DNA of 64,000 nucleotides from Reticulitermes speratus (GCA_021186555.1 JAJKFL010000013.1:37561644-37625643), one strand, 5' to 3'; positions 33,803 through 45,167 are shown, numbered from the stretch's first letter. The notes: generated by a model from the letters alone, not told the origin. Numbers and translations are program-made.

Positions 33803-34475
33803 GGCAGCTGGTTGTAAGCCACAATATATCTAATGAAGAGCAGCTGGTTGTAAGCCACAATATATCTAATGAAGAGCAGCTGGTTTTAAGCCCAATATAT
33901 CTAATGAAGAGCAGCTGGTTGTAAGCCCCTATATATCTAATGAAGAGCAGTTGGTTGTAAGCCCAATATATCTAATGAAGAGCAGCTGGTTGTAAGCCCT
34001 ATATATCTAATGAAGAGCAGTTGGTTTAAGCCACTATTTATCTAATTACGAGCAGTTGGTTGTAAGCCACAATATATCTAATTAAGAGCAGCTGGTTATA
34101 AGCCACAATATATCTAATTAAGAGCAGCTGGTTGTAAGCCACAATATATCTAGTTAAGAGCAGCTGGTTGTAAGCCACAATATATCTAGTTAAGAGCAGC
34201 TGGTTGTAAGCCACAATATATCTAGTTAAGAGCAGCTGGTTGTAAGCCACAATATATCTAATTAAGAGCTGCTGGTTGTAAGCCACAATATATCTAATTA
34301 AGAGCTGCTGGTTGTAAGCCACAGTATATCTAATTAAGAGCTGCTGGTTGTAAGCCACAATATATCTAATTAAGAGCTGCTGGTTGTAAGCCACAATATA
34401 TCTAATGAAGAGCAGCTGGTTGTAAGCAACAATACGAGTATATCTAATTAAGAGCAGCTGGTTGTAAGCCACGTC
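33803..34475. repeat. 36-bp minisatellite
   Basis: About 18-19 tandem copies of a 36-bp unit (AGCAGCTGGTTGTAAGCC, then ACAATATATCTAATTAAG). Left copies carry ATGAAG, middle copies GTTAAG, right copies ATTAAG plus GCTGCTGG, so variant blocks are ordered. The 12-residue periodic ORF on the minus strand (AYNQLLLIRYIV) is a by-product of the 36-bp period. Confidence 0.9.
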
Positions 34476-34700
34476 AGACTATATAAACTTGTGTTACTCA
34501 ACCTAAAGAACACTCTTAGTCACACTGTCAGTCTGGACGTCAGGCGGGCTAGACCTGCCATCAACATCTACGTAATAAACCTTCTTCTGGCTTCATCATC
34601 AGTTGTACTTTCTTCAAACCCGGAGTCAACACTACCCATTCTGCTCCCGCTCGGCAACATTCACCGGTATCTACAAGTGAAGGCGCCTTAACGGTCAACC
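34476..34700 (+). promoter_or_regulatory. LTR-like promoter/R/U5 segment next to minisatellite
   Basis: ACTATATAAACTTG (TATA-like) at 34489, then about 85 bp later AATAAACCTTCTTCTGG (AATAAA), then a pyrimidine-rich stretch ending near GTGAAGGCGCC. This order is what a retrotransposon LTR shows, and the minisatellite would sit in its U3. No second LTR or coding region is present, so it is a solo LTR at best. Confidence 0.3.
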
Positions 34701-34929
34701 TTCAATTAGCAGATACAACAATTCTTATATAACTGAAAGCGTTCAATAATGTCCCCCCCCCCCCACTCACCTCATACTGCCGTTTTGGAAACCAACGAAA
34801 CTTTACGTCATAAAACTGTCAAATCATTTTAAATTATTGGTGCTTAGAAGTACACGAACAATTTTGGCTAAGAGTACTTAAAGAACATAAAGCTGTCAAG
34901 GCTGTGTTGCGTACCTTCCAAAACACATT

Positions 34930-35014
34930 ATGTATATAATAACCGAAGGTAAATGTAAAGTTGTCCCTGTACATAATTAAGCAATTGGCCATGAAGCCAT
35001 GTGGGATATATATA
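34930..35014 (-). mobile_element. Short repeat fragment
   Basis: The minus strand contains CACATGGCTTCATGGCCAAT and ATGTACAGGGACAAC, matching the tail part of the repeat at 36385-36590 (CTTCATGGAATAGTGCTTAA). It is the target into which the next MITE inserted. Confidence 0.4.
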
Positions 35015-35016
35015 TA

Positions 35017-35221
35017 GGGTGTTTTTTTTCCTACTTGACCGATAAGCGCCGGCCGACGCTCTAGTGAGTTTTTATTAGATTTTCTAAAGGTTATTATCAC
35101 TGCTATCGTTTGTCTAATTCCCGTCATCGACTGTTAAACCTCTTCGACATGCGGCGTACGACGCAACGCTGGCAGAGAGTTGGGCCGGCTCTTATCGGTT
35201 TAGCAGGAAAAAAAAAAACCT
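35017..35221. mobile_element. MITE copy 2 (about 205 bp)
   Basis: Terminal inverted repeats of about 33 bp: GGGTGTTTTTTTTCCTACTT.. on the left and GCAGGAAAAAAAAAAACC on the right, both with TCGGT/ACCGATAAG subtermini. It is flanked by TA in a (TA)n tract. Sister of 30513-30718. The longer, better-preserved termini make this the reference copy. Confidence 0.85.
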
Positions 35222-35231
35222 TATATATATA

Positions 35232-35371
35232 GTGAAACCCCGATATAGCGCCACCCTCATTTAGCGCCCTTGAAAGTCTATGAACAGAAATTCCCTATTA
35301 AGGCTATAGAGTATTTCGATTTATCGCCACAAATTGCGGTAACAAACAGTGGCGCTATATCGGTGTTTGAC
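35232..35371. mobile_element. 140-bp MITE with TA duplication
   Basis: Ends GTGAAACCCCGATATAGCG and, inverted, CGCTATATCGGTGTTTGAC, flanked by TA. It lies 10 bp from the previous MITE in the same TA-rich target. The interior ORF is without meaning. Confidence 0.8.
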
Positions 35372-35879
35372 TATATGTATGGACATGGGGCTACCATAAG
35401 GGAAGTCGATACGCCGCATCTTAGGGAAATGGTGGAACGATCTGTTTCAGAACAATGTCTAGAATTGCGTGACTGTGTGAACACGGTGTTGAATAGGTCT
35501 ATTAAAAGCCTGAAATATATTTCACATTACGATATTCTGTTTTGTGATACCGTGTAACCTGTCAAATCAGGATCGGCGTTTCCAACGCCTCCGTCTCGTG
35601 GGTGAAAGAAAGTTTCTTAACCAGATAAGTGATTGCCACTGAATAAGGTCTGTGTGCACTTAAATCGGTCAGACGGGTTGTTTGACCAGTTGCAGTCGAT
35701 CAGTCGGTAGATCGGTGAGTCCGTTTGTTTGTTGGTTTGTGGGTTAAACCAGGGTTTCCCAACCCCCCCTTTTTCCACGTAGGAACCCCTAAAAGAATTT
35801 TTTATATCGCAGGGAACCTCTGCCTATGAAAACGTTTACACGCCAGATAAATGTATTAAATTTATTGTACCAAGTAAAT

Positions 35880-36000
35880 GCACATTATTAGTTACATATG
35901 AGTGTTAAATACATGCTCCGACGTTTCGGTGCAAGCGCACCATCCTCAGGAAGCACAGTATTCCAGATAAAGTTAATAGCAGGGAGTGAAATTCAATTAC
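35880..36000 (-). mobile_element. PLE terminus with hammerhead-like core
   Basis: On the minus strand 35922-35949 reads CCUGAGGA, GGUGC-loop-GCACC, GAAACGUC, a complete core of the CUGANGA/GAAA type. Flank GAGTGTTAAATACATGCTCC matches the PLE end at 47780-47810. Just left (35750-35830) lies a hAT-end-like scrap (GGGTTTCCCAACC). Confidence 0.65.
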
Positions 36001-36384
36001 TGTTAAATTAGTGCCAATTGCCAGTGTTGCCAATTGCCGACAAAATTTTCCGCGATATGTCGAGGGATTTTCGGAATGTTTCGCGATATTTAAAAAATGA
36101 TTTATTTATTTATTTATTGCACTGTTTCTCACTAAACTCCCTAAAGATATTCTGGAAACACTGGGTTTTACAGTCGTTTGGTTGGTTTGTTCGTTGTGTA
36201 TTTTCATCCATCGTTTTAATCGGTTACTATTAAGGAACGATGGCCGTGCAACTTTTGACTTTGCAGCAGAGGAAACTAGTTGGTGCTATAGTTGCTTGCA
36301 GATTTCTTCAGTCTGGATAGTTCAGTCGACACAGTAAACGGGTACGGGCTGGATGACCAATAATATGGAGTTAGTTTACTGGCA

Positions 36385-36590
36385 GTGTCATGAGATTGTT
36401 GCCTTCCCTGCAACGTCCACACCGGCCCTGGGACCCACCCAACTTCCTATCCAATGGACACCGGGAGCTATTTCCCTGGAGCATGGAGCTGAACACTGAT
36501 CTCCATTTAGTGCCGAGGTTAGGAACACGTGAAGCTATATATCCACTCATCTGCCTTCATGGAATAGTGCTTAATTAAGCAAAGGGATAG
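36385..36590 (+). repeat. Dispersed repeat fragment of unknown class
   Basis: Its reading MRLLPSLQRPHRPWDPPNF, ending in CLHGIVLN, and the DNA behind it look like a common dispersed insect repeat rather than a gene. A related piece is at 34930-35014. No ends found. Confidence 0.4.
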
Positions 36591-37059
36591 TGTAACCTTT
36601 TAACTCTATATTTTTAAGTGTTAACATTTGCAGTGTAGCGTGGCTGTTATTTTCTTGTTAAACTTACAACCCACGCTAATTTTTTTTTCAGTGCTGCCAT
36701 CTTAAAAAGTGCAGTGTAGTCATTATAAAACTGCCTTGCATTTCTAAATCATATTTTGACCTTGAATAATGTGAAACCGTAGGCTGATAACAAAATCAGT
36801 GTCCACAACGAAACTAAAAGAAAGAAAAGTGTGGAATATCTCTTGATAGTATTTGCATACTGGCAGAAAGTGTAAGCCATGTAGATTGAGGAGCGAACAT
36901 GGGCGTCGCAGGCGAAGCCTACACACCGCGCTTGCCCAGGGCGAGGTGGCTACCCCTCAATGTTGGATCCTTCTGTGCCTATATAAGGATTAACCTGTTC
37001 GTATTATGAAGCTCCTTTCGCTGGCATGCTTCGTTGCTTAGCACATGGCCAACTTCATG
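36591..37059. other. No gene seen
   Basis: No ORF or repeat terminus recognised. Confidence 0.4.
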
Positions 37060-37245
37060 GTAGGGCCTGCAGGTTCGGCCTTCAGCAGTCATCATATCTT
37101 CACAACAGGTTAGTGTAGCGGAAACGGCCTGTGAGATCTGAGGGCCTCACGTAGGTGTGTGTGGAGGCAGCAGGTTCCCCCGAAACGTCGCTATCCGTCT
37201 GGTAAACTATACAGCGTTACATTCCAGAAGACCGTAGCCTTACTC
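37060..37245 (+). mobile_element. PLE terminus fragment
   Basis: CCCCGAAACGTCGCTATCCG, then ACATTCCAGAAGACCGTAGC, parallels the right terminus of the PLE at 12110-12160 (CGAAACGTCGG, then ACCCAGAAGACCACAG) and the piece at 63790-63840 (ATTCCAGAAGACTTG). The upstream half of the ribozyme-like core is not preserved. Confidence 0.55.
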
Positions 37246-37689
37246 TCGATTTCAATTTGAAAGGCATCCCTTCAATTGTCGTACAGATTATCGGCTGCAC
37301 TGCCTAGGATTTTTCGAGTTTTTCTTCAGTGTCTCCACGGATATGCTGGGTTAATACCTTCAAATATGTCGTATCTCCTTCCAACCTCTTGCCTGGTCGC
37401 CATTCGTAATTGTCCTGCCATCTCAGTCAATGTCACGTAACCTCTGAATTTGAATCGCCGTCATTCAGTTGGCTTAGAGATTCCCTGACTTTACGGAAAG
37501 CCAAGGTTTTGGACCGTATTCAGCAGAAGACGTTTCACCCTGTTAAGTTCCAGATCTGTCTTCATATCTTCATCCTATTTATCTAACATGCATTTTAATA
37601 ATATCGCTTCGTGCATAAAGATGGATTCGGTTCTCAAAATTGCAAATAACGCGTTTGAAACATGTGTCCTTAAAGTGAATACAGATATT

Positions 37690-37963
37690 CAGTGGCGTAA
37701 CTAGGTCTTTTGTCGCCCCGGGCGAGTAATGGCACAGGCCGCCCCAAAAGGCAATTACGAATTTAAATAAAAAGACAGTACGTTATTGGATATCCTTTTA
37801 TTTAGCTCAGTAGTTTAAAATTTGTTGAGCGCAGAGAATCAAATTTTACTCATTGAAAATACTTATTTTTCCGACCATTTTGCAGCCCCCTGCACTCTGC
37901 CGCCCGGAACGGCCGCATCACTGCTTCAAGCCCCCCCCCCCCCCCCCCCCAGCTACGCCACTG
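37690..37963. mobile_element. hAT-type MITE with 8-bp duplication
   Basis: Target duplication CAGATATT at 37682-37689 and 37964-37971. Termini CAGTGGCGTAACTAGG and, inverted, AGCTACGCCACTG. An 8-bp duplication plus CAGTGGCGTA ends is typical of hAT. A run of 20 C lies just inside the right end. No transposase. Confidence 0.9.
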
Positions 37964-38095
37964 CAGATATTTATTTTTGTTTTGTGTTGCCAGACAGTTC
38001 CATAGTGGTGTGTCTGCAGTGTGCATTGTCAGGAGAGCATGACGCAGGAATTAAGTAGCAGGAGGACATAGGAAGTTACACAGTGAGGAATCCCA

Positions 38096-38338
38096 CCCAA
38101 TATTATTGGGCATTCCTGCTCCGTATTCGGAAGGTTTCAGGTTCAATCCCAGAGACTGCTACCTGTCTGATGTGTCTTGTGGTTTTCCTCAGTCTGTTCA
38201 GGTACCGTACCTGCCGATGTACCAAAAATCAGCACACGAATGTTTCCTTCTAACCCCAACCAATTTATTCACTGGTCACCCTACCATTCCGCGTTACGTA
38301 GTCTGTGTTGCTGACAGCGTCGTTAAATAACCATAAGT
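38096..38338 (+). mobile_element. SINE type F
   Basis: Degenerate box B-like GGTTTCAGGTTCAATCCCAG, the middle TTTTCCTCAGTCTGTTCAGG, and the diagnostic end GACAGCGTCGTTAAATAACC. The same end occurs at 52208, 54120, 58941 and 61905. Confidence 0.7.
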
Positions 38339-38560
38339 AAAACATTATTAGGGCGGTCAAATCGAGAAGGATGAAATGCGTGGAACGTGTACGCATGGGG
38401 AAGAGGAGAGATAACTGCAAAATTTTAGTCAATAGACGGAAATAGGCCACTTCGAAGATGGTAGAACAATATTAAAATGGATCGGAAGGAAATATGGTGT
38501 AAGGGTGCCGACTGGATTTATCTGGCCCAAGACAGGGACTAGTGGTGCGTAATAAACTCT
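38339..38560 (+). mobile_element. LINE C-terminal fragment
   Basis: The plus strand reads AVKSRRMKCVERVRMGKRR, then, after shifts, NIKMDRKEIW and ADWIYLAQDRD. These correspond to the WAGHVARM and NIKM...DLAQDRD landmarks of the LINE copies at 56950-57950. It directly abuts the preceding SINE. Confidence 0.7.
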
Positions 38561-39284
38561 TCGGTTATATGAATTGGCATTTCGTCATTATCTCAGTCAT
38601 TATAAACTCTGCTTCATGGAATTGGTCGGTCAATGGTGGTCTATAGCTTGATTCGGATGTTGATCGCTCATTACGTACGACATTGTCAGGAAATTCACGG
38701 TGATTCAGCCCTCTACTACGTGCATCTACAATATGGAGACTGCCAACTTTATACTAGACTGGCTGGGTGTGGCGTCAAGCTAACAGATGTCGCGCGGCTA
38801 TGTAAGGCAGAGTGACGTCACATATTCAGGGGAACTCCCTTACCTTAGCAATCTCGACTTATTTTTCTACACACACGGACCCGATTAAGGCGAAGCGTGG
38901 TGAGATAGAAAATATTTCGGTCCCAGCAGAATAAGAAGGAGGGAAATGTGATTATGTGTAAAGAAGAAATCTAGGAGTGGTGATGTATTATAAGAAGTTA
39001 TAATTCCACGCATGGAATCGCCATTTTTGTTCACATTGTGAACGATCATTTGAATTTTGCATAATTGCGTTGTTTGGGTTTATTGGCTGCGTGAAAAATC
39101 ATTTGAATTAATTTGTTTTGTTGCCAGATATCTAACCGGCATAAAAAGTCAGACGATAGAGCGTCCTGTCAGTATGCCATTTCATTGTCTATTGTTCTTA
39201 CACAAAAAGGATACATGTCTTGCATGCTGAGCTTAGTTTAAAATGAGATTTGCATGTAATAATATACATAAACGAAAGAGTTGT
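38561..39284. other. No gene seen
   Basis: No assignable coding sequence or repeat end. Confidence 0.4.
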
Positions 39285-39287
39285 TGG

Positions 39288-40260
39288 ATTTTTAGGCGCG
39301 TTCGCAAAATTGCGAAAAGCGACTGTTACCTTCGTCATGTCTGTCTGTCTGTCCTTCCCTCCGTCCACATGAAACAACTCGCTCCCACTGGACGGATTTT
39401 CATGAAATTTGATATCTGAGTACTTTTAAAAAATCTGTCGAGGAATTTCAAGTTTCATGAAATCTGACAAGAATAACGGGCACTTACGTGAAGACGTATG
39501 TACATTTATGATAATATCTTGCCGAATTCTTATTAGAATGAGGAGTATGGCAGACAAAACTAGTAGAGAAAATCAAACACACATTTTTTCGAAAATCGTG
39601 CCGTTTATGAGATATGTGGAAAAATGTGGTAAAGCCGGACAGGCCACGGATTACAATGTAACACGGCGCATGCGCTTTGCATGCTGGATAACAAAGGCTA
39701 CAAACACACATTCATAATATTTAATACTTATTGCTTTTCCACGGCAACAATAGTTACGCGAACGCGCCTTAATGTTACTTTGTACGTGCATTGCCTGTCT
39801 TTTATTAGAACGCATGTAGCAGAGAAGTACTAACACTGCTGCGTGTTTTTGGAGTGTACTGCAAAAATAAAAATAAAAAGTTGGGGAAATATACGCATAG
39901 CGTAACGGTCCTATTTCAGGCTTCCGTTTTGTTTAATTGTCTTGCCGGGGACGTAGGTTGGACATGACATATTTATTTCATTTTCCCTACAACTCCTCTC
40001 TGCAACACATCTAACTCTGATAAGTATTTCTCGAATTAAGGAGAGATATACGCAGAAAAGCCTTTAGGTCTCCGTGTAAAATGTCCATTATTGTTAGATA
40101 TTTACCAAAATTGACATGGGTCGATAGATTTTAGTTAAATTTCTCAATATTAAAATTCATCAACTTCCGTTCAGCGGTTCTGTAATCGTTTCATGTGTAC
40201 GACGGAATAATGGAACGATTGTAATAGGTATTCTGTATGGATGTCAACGCGCCTAAAAAT
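39288..40260. mobile_element. TIR element of unknown superfamily (973 bp)
   Basis: Perfect 15-bp inverted ends ATTTTTAGGCGCGTT (39288-39302) and its complement (40246-40260). The subterminal GCAAAATTGCGAAAAGC recurs in reverse at 58700-58730 beside the same GCGCG box. A (TGTC)n/GTCC stretch follows the left end. An internal AACGCGCCTTA at 39760 could be the right end of an inner element. No transposase and no clear target duplication. Confidence 0.6.
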
Positions 40261-40329
40261 AGCAGTGCAGGAAGCTATTACGTTCAGCGAACTGGGCTCT
40301 GGGAATCTAAAAACGTGACGCAATGTTTA

Positions 40330-41015
40330 TCATCATCATCACACACCTCCACTACCACCTAGTCTGTCTTACGACAAGTCCATAGCCTCTTGCAAAGCGA
40401 ATTCTCCAGAGAGTGCAATCAAGTCTGCCTCTTACAAGTTTCAGTACCTTTTATTTTCCTTAACGTCATCTAGCAGCAGCTTATGTCTTATTCCTCGTCT
40501 TCTCTTCCCTTCTATCTTCCTTCAATGACGTGTTTTAGAAGGCAGTCTCTACGCAAGATGTGATCAATCCAGTTAGCCTCCTTCGTTTTATTGTATATAG
40601 GATATTTCTTTCTTCCTTGACTATACGTAATAGTTCTTCATTTTTCACACGATCAGTCCAAATGATCTTCTCCATCCTTTTACAGCACCACATAAGGTAT
40701 TTCTGATCTATCTTTCGAAGTGTCTGAGATTTCCACCATACAAATGTAGCATTTCACTAGTTTCTTCCCTAAATTTAAGTCCAATTTGCTGGTGAAAAGA
40801 GTCTTCTTGTTGAATGCTGCTTTTGCCATGGCAATCCTGGATTTAATTTCACACGTACATCTTCCATCGTTTGTTATCAGACTACCCAAACAATTTAAAT
40901 ATTCCACATTCTCCAGTTGCTTTTTGCTGCATGACGCAATATTATTGAAAGAAATTAAAAACATCGTCCGAAGAATAAACATTGAATTGATATCACAGTA
41001 GGATGGTAATAACAC
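40330..41015 (-). mobile_element. LINE RT C-terminal fragment
   Basis: The minus strand reads QLENVEYLNCLGSLITNDGR, EIKSRIAMAKAAFNKK, FTSKLDLNLGKKLVKCYI, then (after shifts) MEKIIWTDRV, RNILYTIKRR and FARGYGLVVRQT. It is a sister of the plus-strand copy at 50640-51190, with which it can be aligned along its full length. Confidence 0.8.
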
Positions 41016-41139
41016 GTGTCGTGACAGTCACTGGACAACGGACGGACAAAGAAGACTTGAACTGTTGCGAGTGGTGCAACAGACAACACACTGTCTTCTT
41101 GATGCTGGATGTGCCATACAAGTTTTTTCTTGTTATGTT

Positions 41140-41580
41140 TTTTAAATGGCAGTGAAATAAAAAGATATGTTGGGCGTGACGTTTAAAAGACTACAAATGG
41201 AGGTGAAAGATAACATTAAGATGAATCTAAAAGAAACAGGATGGAAGGGCGTAGTACTGTGTTTCTTGACTTAGGATAGGGACAAGTAGTGTGCTATTGT
41301 AGACACGGTAATGAAATTTTGGTTTCATAAAATGCGGTGAATTACATGACTGAAGAAGGGTTTCGCTCCATGTAATTAGTCAGTCAGTCAATCTAGGTAG
41401 TTAGTTAGTCAGTATAGTCATCAATCAATCAGTTTGTCAGTTAGTTAGCGAGCTAGTCAGTCCAGTCAATCAGTTAGTCAGTAGTCAATCAATTAGTGTA
41501 TTAGTCAGTCAGCTAGCCAGCCACTCAGTTATTCAGTCAGCCAGTCAGGCGTTAATTAGTTAGTTAGTAGACACCAGCTT
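41140..41580 (+). mobile_element. LINE 3' end with long GTTA/GTCA tail
   Basis: DNIKMNLKETGW-like, DRDK, then IVDTVMKF and the untranslated GAAGAAGGGTTTCGCTCCAT lead into a degenerate (GTTA)/(GTCA)n tail of about 190 bp (41380-41575). The tail is much longer than that of the copy at 10290-10311. Confidence 0.7.
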
Positions 41581-41929
41581 CGGTATGGAACTGCTAACCC
41601 ACAGGTAGGGATAATGCTAGGTACGACAACTCATTACGTAGATTGTATAACAGCAGTTGCCAAGATATACAGGTTATGTCTAGGACGATTGTGAACGATA
41701 AATTGGAGAAGGATGGAGAAGGAAAAGTAGTCTGATTGGAGATAAGGTAAGCTATACAATACCCCAATCATAGTAACCGATTACCGGAGCTGTAATTGTA
41801 CTTGGGAACCCCCGAAATATATGGATGCTATGGTTACAGCTTATTGAGGGTGTAACGCGGAATACATTAAGTTCTAGGAATAAGTGGGATGGGTTGGGTT
41901 TTGATTAAGATAGTTTCATGTAAAGGTAA

Positions 41930-42019
41930 AGCAATCCCTATACAGGCCTGGAGGGGCCGTTAGAGATCCTGTTGGTTGAGGCTCCCAGAATTTGTAGACA
42001 ATCGGCACATGAAGGTGCC

Positions 42020-42052
<33 letters not shown>

Positions 42053-42150
42053 GGAAATATTCCTGGTACTCATTTCTGTTAGAGGCTAAGTCGATCTCAG
42101 GGCCATAGTGCGGTCGTAAGGATTAAGTCAATAAAAATATAGTTTTATGT
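41930..42150 (-). mobile_element. SINE type A, 5' truncated, with C run
   Basis: Tail and middle of type A in reverse (CAGGCCTGGAGGGGCC, then TTTCTGTTAGAGGCTAAGTC). A run of 31 C (42020-42050) replaces the usual GGTGATAAGG...CACCGGCC block. The tRNA head is missing. Confidence 0.8.
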
Positions 42151-42410
42151 AGGTGGAAAATAATTTATATGTATAATTTGTATATTTATAAATTGATTTT
42201 TTGAAACAGAATGATACAGGTGAACGATTTAGTGACGAATGTGAAATTTTATTAAGAAGATTAGACAGAATATAAGGTAACAAAGCAAATAGCTATAAAC
42301 TCTACAGAAGATAAGGTGTCGAATTAGCATATGTGACACTGTGTGTGCTTCTGTGCGCTCCGGGGAGCGTAACTCACAAAGTACGTGGAAATAAAAAAAT
42401 ATTTCGAAAA

Positions 42411-42530
42411 AAAATGAGTACCAGGAATATTTCTTGGGGGTAAAGGCGGCCGGTACTTAGGGCTGACAACCTTACCACCTTCGTGTGCCGATTATCTGGA
42501 ATCTGGAAGTCTTAACCTCCTGGAACCGTA
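42411..42530 (+). mobile_element. SINE type A, 3' half
   Basis: GAGTACCAGGAATATTTCTT, GTAAAGGCGGCCGGT and CTTAACCTCCTGGAACC. Head absent. Opposite orientation to the copy 260 bp upstream. Confidence 0.75.
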
Positions 42531-42999
42531 GGGGCCTGTATAAACATAGCTTTTTTTTATATAATTTTGTCATAATTTCATGGTTTTGTAGACAATTACC
42601 AAAATTGAGTATAAGCCTCACATTGTGTTTGTTTTCGAATTTTTGCTTGCACCAAGATCAGTGTTTGCGAAATATTTATTTATACTTCGCATTTTTCGTC
42701 CCTGATGTTGTATCTGTTGTGTAACAAGTGGAAAGATTATTTAAAGTCACGAAATTTATCAGTGATCTTACTTTAAATTATCAGTTTACGCTACGTATCA
42801 CTGAGCACCGAAAGTTAACATTCACGAACTGAACATGAACAGGTAGCAACAGAGTGACAGCGCTGGAATTGTGCTCTACGTACATGCATTTAGTAACTTT
42901 TTCCCTACACCTAAAATCCACTTAAATAAGAAAAACCAAATCTGTGGAGTCAGAACGCAAGTAGGCCTATACGTTTACAATTGCGGCTTACACTTGTAA
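42531..42999. other. No gene seen
   Basis: No recognisable coding sequence. Confidence 0.4.
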
Positions 43000-43002
43000 A
43001 TA

Positions 43003-43079
43003 CAGGGCATACACAAAAGAATGGTGCGGTTTCAAGAACCTTCACTTTTGATACGCACCATTCTTTTGTGTATGCCCTG
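43003..43079. mobile_element. 77-bp hairpin MITE, copy 1
   Basis: Near-perfect palindrome with 27-bp arms (CAGGGCATACACAAAAGAAT at the left end, complement at the right), flanked by TA (43001-43002, 43080-43081). A second copy is at 61245-61322. Confidence 0.85.
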
Positions 43080-43855
43080 TAGATAGTTTGTTATACGAAG
43101 TAAAACTACATTGGTTGCTTGGTCGCTATATCACAATATTTTATAGACGCCAGTGGCAATAGAAGGAAATGTGCTTATTTTATTAACTTTATTACGTGGT
43201 GGAACATAATATTCATCTTCACGCTACGGCCACTTTATTCCGGGACAGTGCACTAAAAATAGTGGTATAGGAAAGTGGGTAAAATCTTAAATAATTTGGA
43301 AGTGATCATGAATAAACATTTTTCAAATCCGTTGTGTCAAATCGAATATTGACACTCCGCTTAAGAATAAGTTATAATTGTCTAAAATCGTATGTATCTC
43401 GGGTGGGTTCTGGGTGTGTAATAATGTTGTTGAATTATGGTCCAAAGTCTTTCTGATCATTCACTTTCATCTAGTTTTCGTGTCGTGGTGCTTACGTAAG
43501 CACAGGCACCTCAACTTTACCATTAAGTGAAGCTGAAGGCCTTGAAATAACTGTCTTTGTAGTTATAAATATTTGTTTCAATTTTTACAGGACAAGTGTG
43601 CAAAAATATTAGTTCTTCTATTTCTCAACTCTCCTTATACACTGTAACTTAACCTACCTTGGACTTTTATTTGATGAGTAAATCATCACTATGTCTAGCG
43701 TCTCCTTACGTGAGGTTCACATCTGCTCGGTGCATCACCATATCGTACTTACCGTCTTCTCACATGAGTTTCATACCTGCTGTGTGCCTAGTATTATCGT
43801 GCCCGTTTGTATATGAATCAGCAAGTTGCATGACCATCTTAAGTACTTGTATTTG

Positions 43856-44184
43856 TTGTTATATCACCAACTAAATGCAATTTTATTTAAAAAAAACACT
43901 AAGGTTTTTTTTAAAACGTTTAATAAAAACCCTTACATATGTTTCGGCTTTTTTTAGGAAGCCATCTTCAGGGGGTGTCACACAACTGCATTATTTAAAA
44001 ACACGTCCTTGCTTATACAGTGAACCAACGAAAGGACGTGTTTTTAAATAATGCAGTTGTGTGACACCCCCTGAAGATGGCTTCCTAAAAAAAGCCGAAA
44101 CATATGTAAGGGTTTTTATTAAACGTTTTAAAAAACCTTAGTGTTTTTTTTAAATAAACGTGCATTTAGTTGGTGATATAACAA
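43856..44184. mobile_element. Foldback PLE-type element with two mirrored hammerhead-like cores
   Basis: Arms 43856-44010 and 44031-44184 are inverted copies with few differences, separated by a 20-base loop. In the right arm, plus strand, 44071-44101 reads CUGAAGA, GGCU-loop-AGCC, GAAAC; the left arm has the same on the minus strand (43941-43971). No coding sequence. High arm identity implies recent insertion or gene conversion between arms. Confidence 0.8.
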
Positions 44185-45150
44185 TAATTAGTAAAAAATG
44201 CACGGTGAATTTAGAATAAAATACTTGTATTTGTTTTATGTTAGTCACAGGATACCTGAGTAGTCATTACTTCAAAAAAATCATTCTGCCCTTCCCGGAC
44301 ACTTACATTCAAAATATGTTAACTTTTCCCAGAATTGAATAAGAATCCCTAGGAAAGCATTTGTTTAGAAAAATTTCCGATAAGTTTGTTCAGTTCGTGT
44401 TAACGAACTACATGAGAGAATGACAAACGGACGGACATGCTGAAGAGGCTTGTTTTGTGTTAAACAATAAATGAGATTTGCCTGAAATATCTTACAAAAT
44501 GGCCCACGCCTATTACTACTGCTTGAAGCGATCTGCCAGAATAAGAGCTGTCGATTTAAATGCTTCTGATGCCATGCATTATATACATCCTGTAATAGAA
44601 TGCTGGCTTTCACTTCCGATTTTCAAGCTGTTTTTAGCACTCTGAAATATCTGCGTATAAATGTTATATGCTACATTTAGTGCGACAAAGAAAATGTGTG
44701 GCTTCAGAACCGCTCGATTTGGCAAGCCCTTGCAGAATGCTGGAGATGCGCCTCCTATTCGTTAAGTCAAACTTTGTTTACTTTCATTTTTTACGGGAAA
44801 AGAATACGCCTATAGGATCTTGTATGGGTGTGGTTGCAGCCTTGCGGCTTTTGAAACCTTTGTCCGATTTTCACAAAATTTGGTGTGAGCGTTATTAAGT
44901 TAGTGCCGACACCAACATATTTTTATTTAATATTCTGCAGTCGATAATATTGACAACACAGCGCATTCATCAACTTGTAAGTTGGGAACGGTATTAGAGG
45001 CCGTTAATGTCACGATGGAGTTTCGAAAGATGGGCTTATGTGATTTGTAAAGGTAATTTATTTTACGATATTTCAAGTTTCCGCCGCAGTATGGATTGAG
45101 GTCTTCGCTGTTCTGAATATTGCGCGTCTTAGGCTGGTAGCTTGCAGCCA
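44185..45150. other. No gene seen
   Basis: No assignable coding sequence. TTTGTCCGATTTTCACAAAA at 44859 recalls the (..CCGATCTTCACCAAATTTGG) block at 58568 of the unknown repeat. Confidence 0.35.
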
Positions 45151-45167
45151 ACGTCTGCGGACAACGT

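Noticed and set aside
33803..34475. CRISPR array
   Set aside because: Units are contiguous 36-bp repeats without spacers and the context is eukaryotic; it is a minisatellite.
35270..35557. 95-residue ORF starting in the 140-bp MITE
   Set aside because: It begins inside the MITE and runs out into unrelated sequence; no family features.
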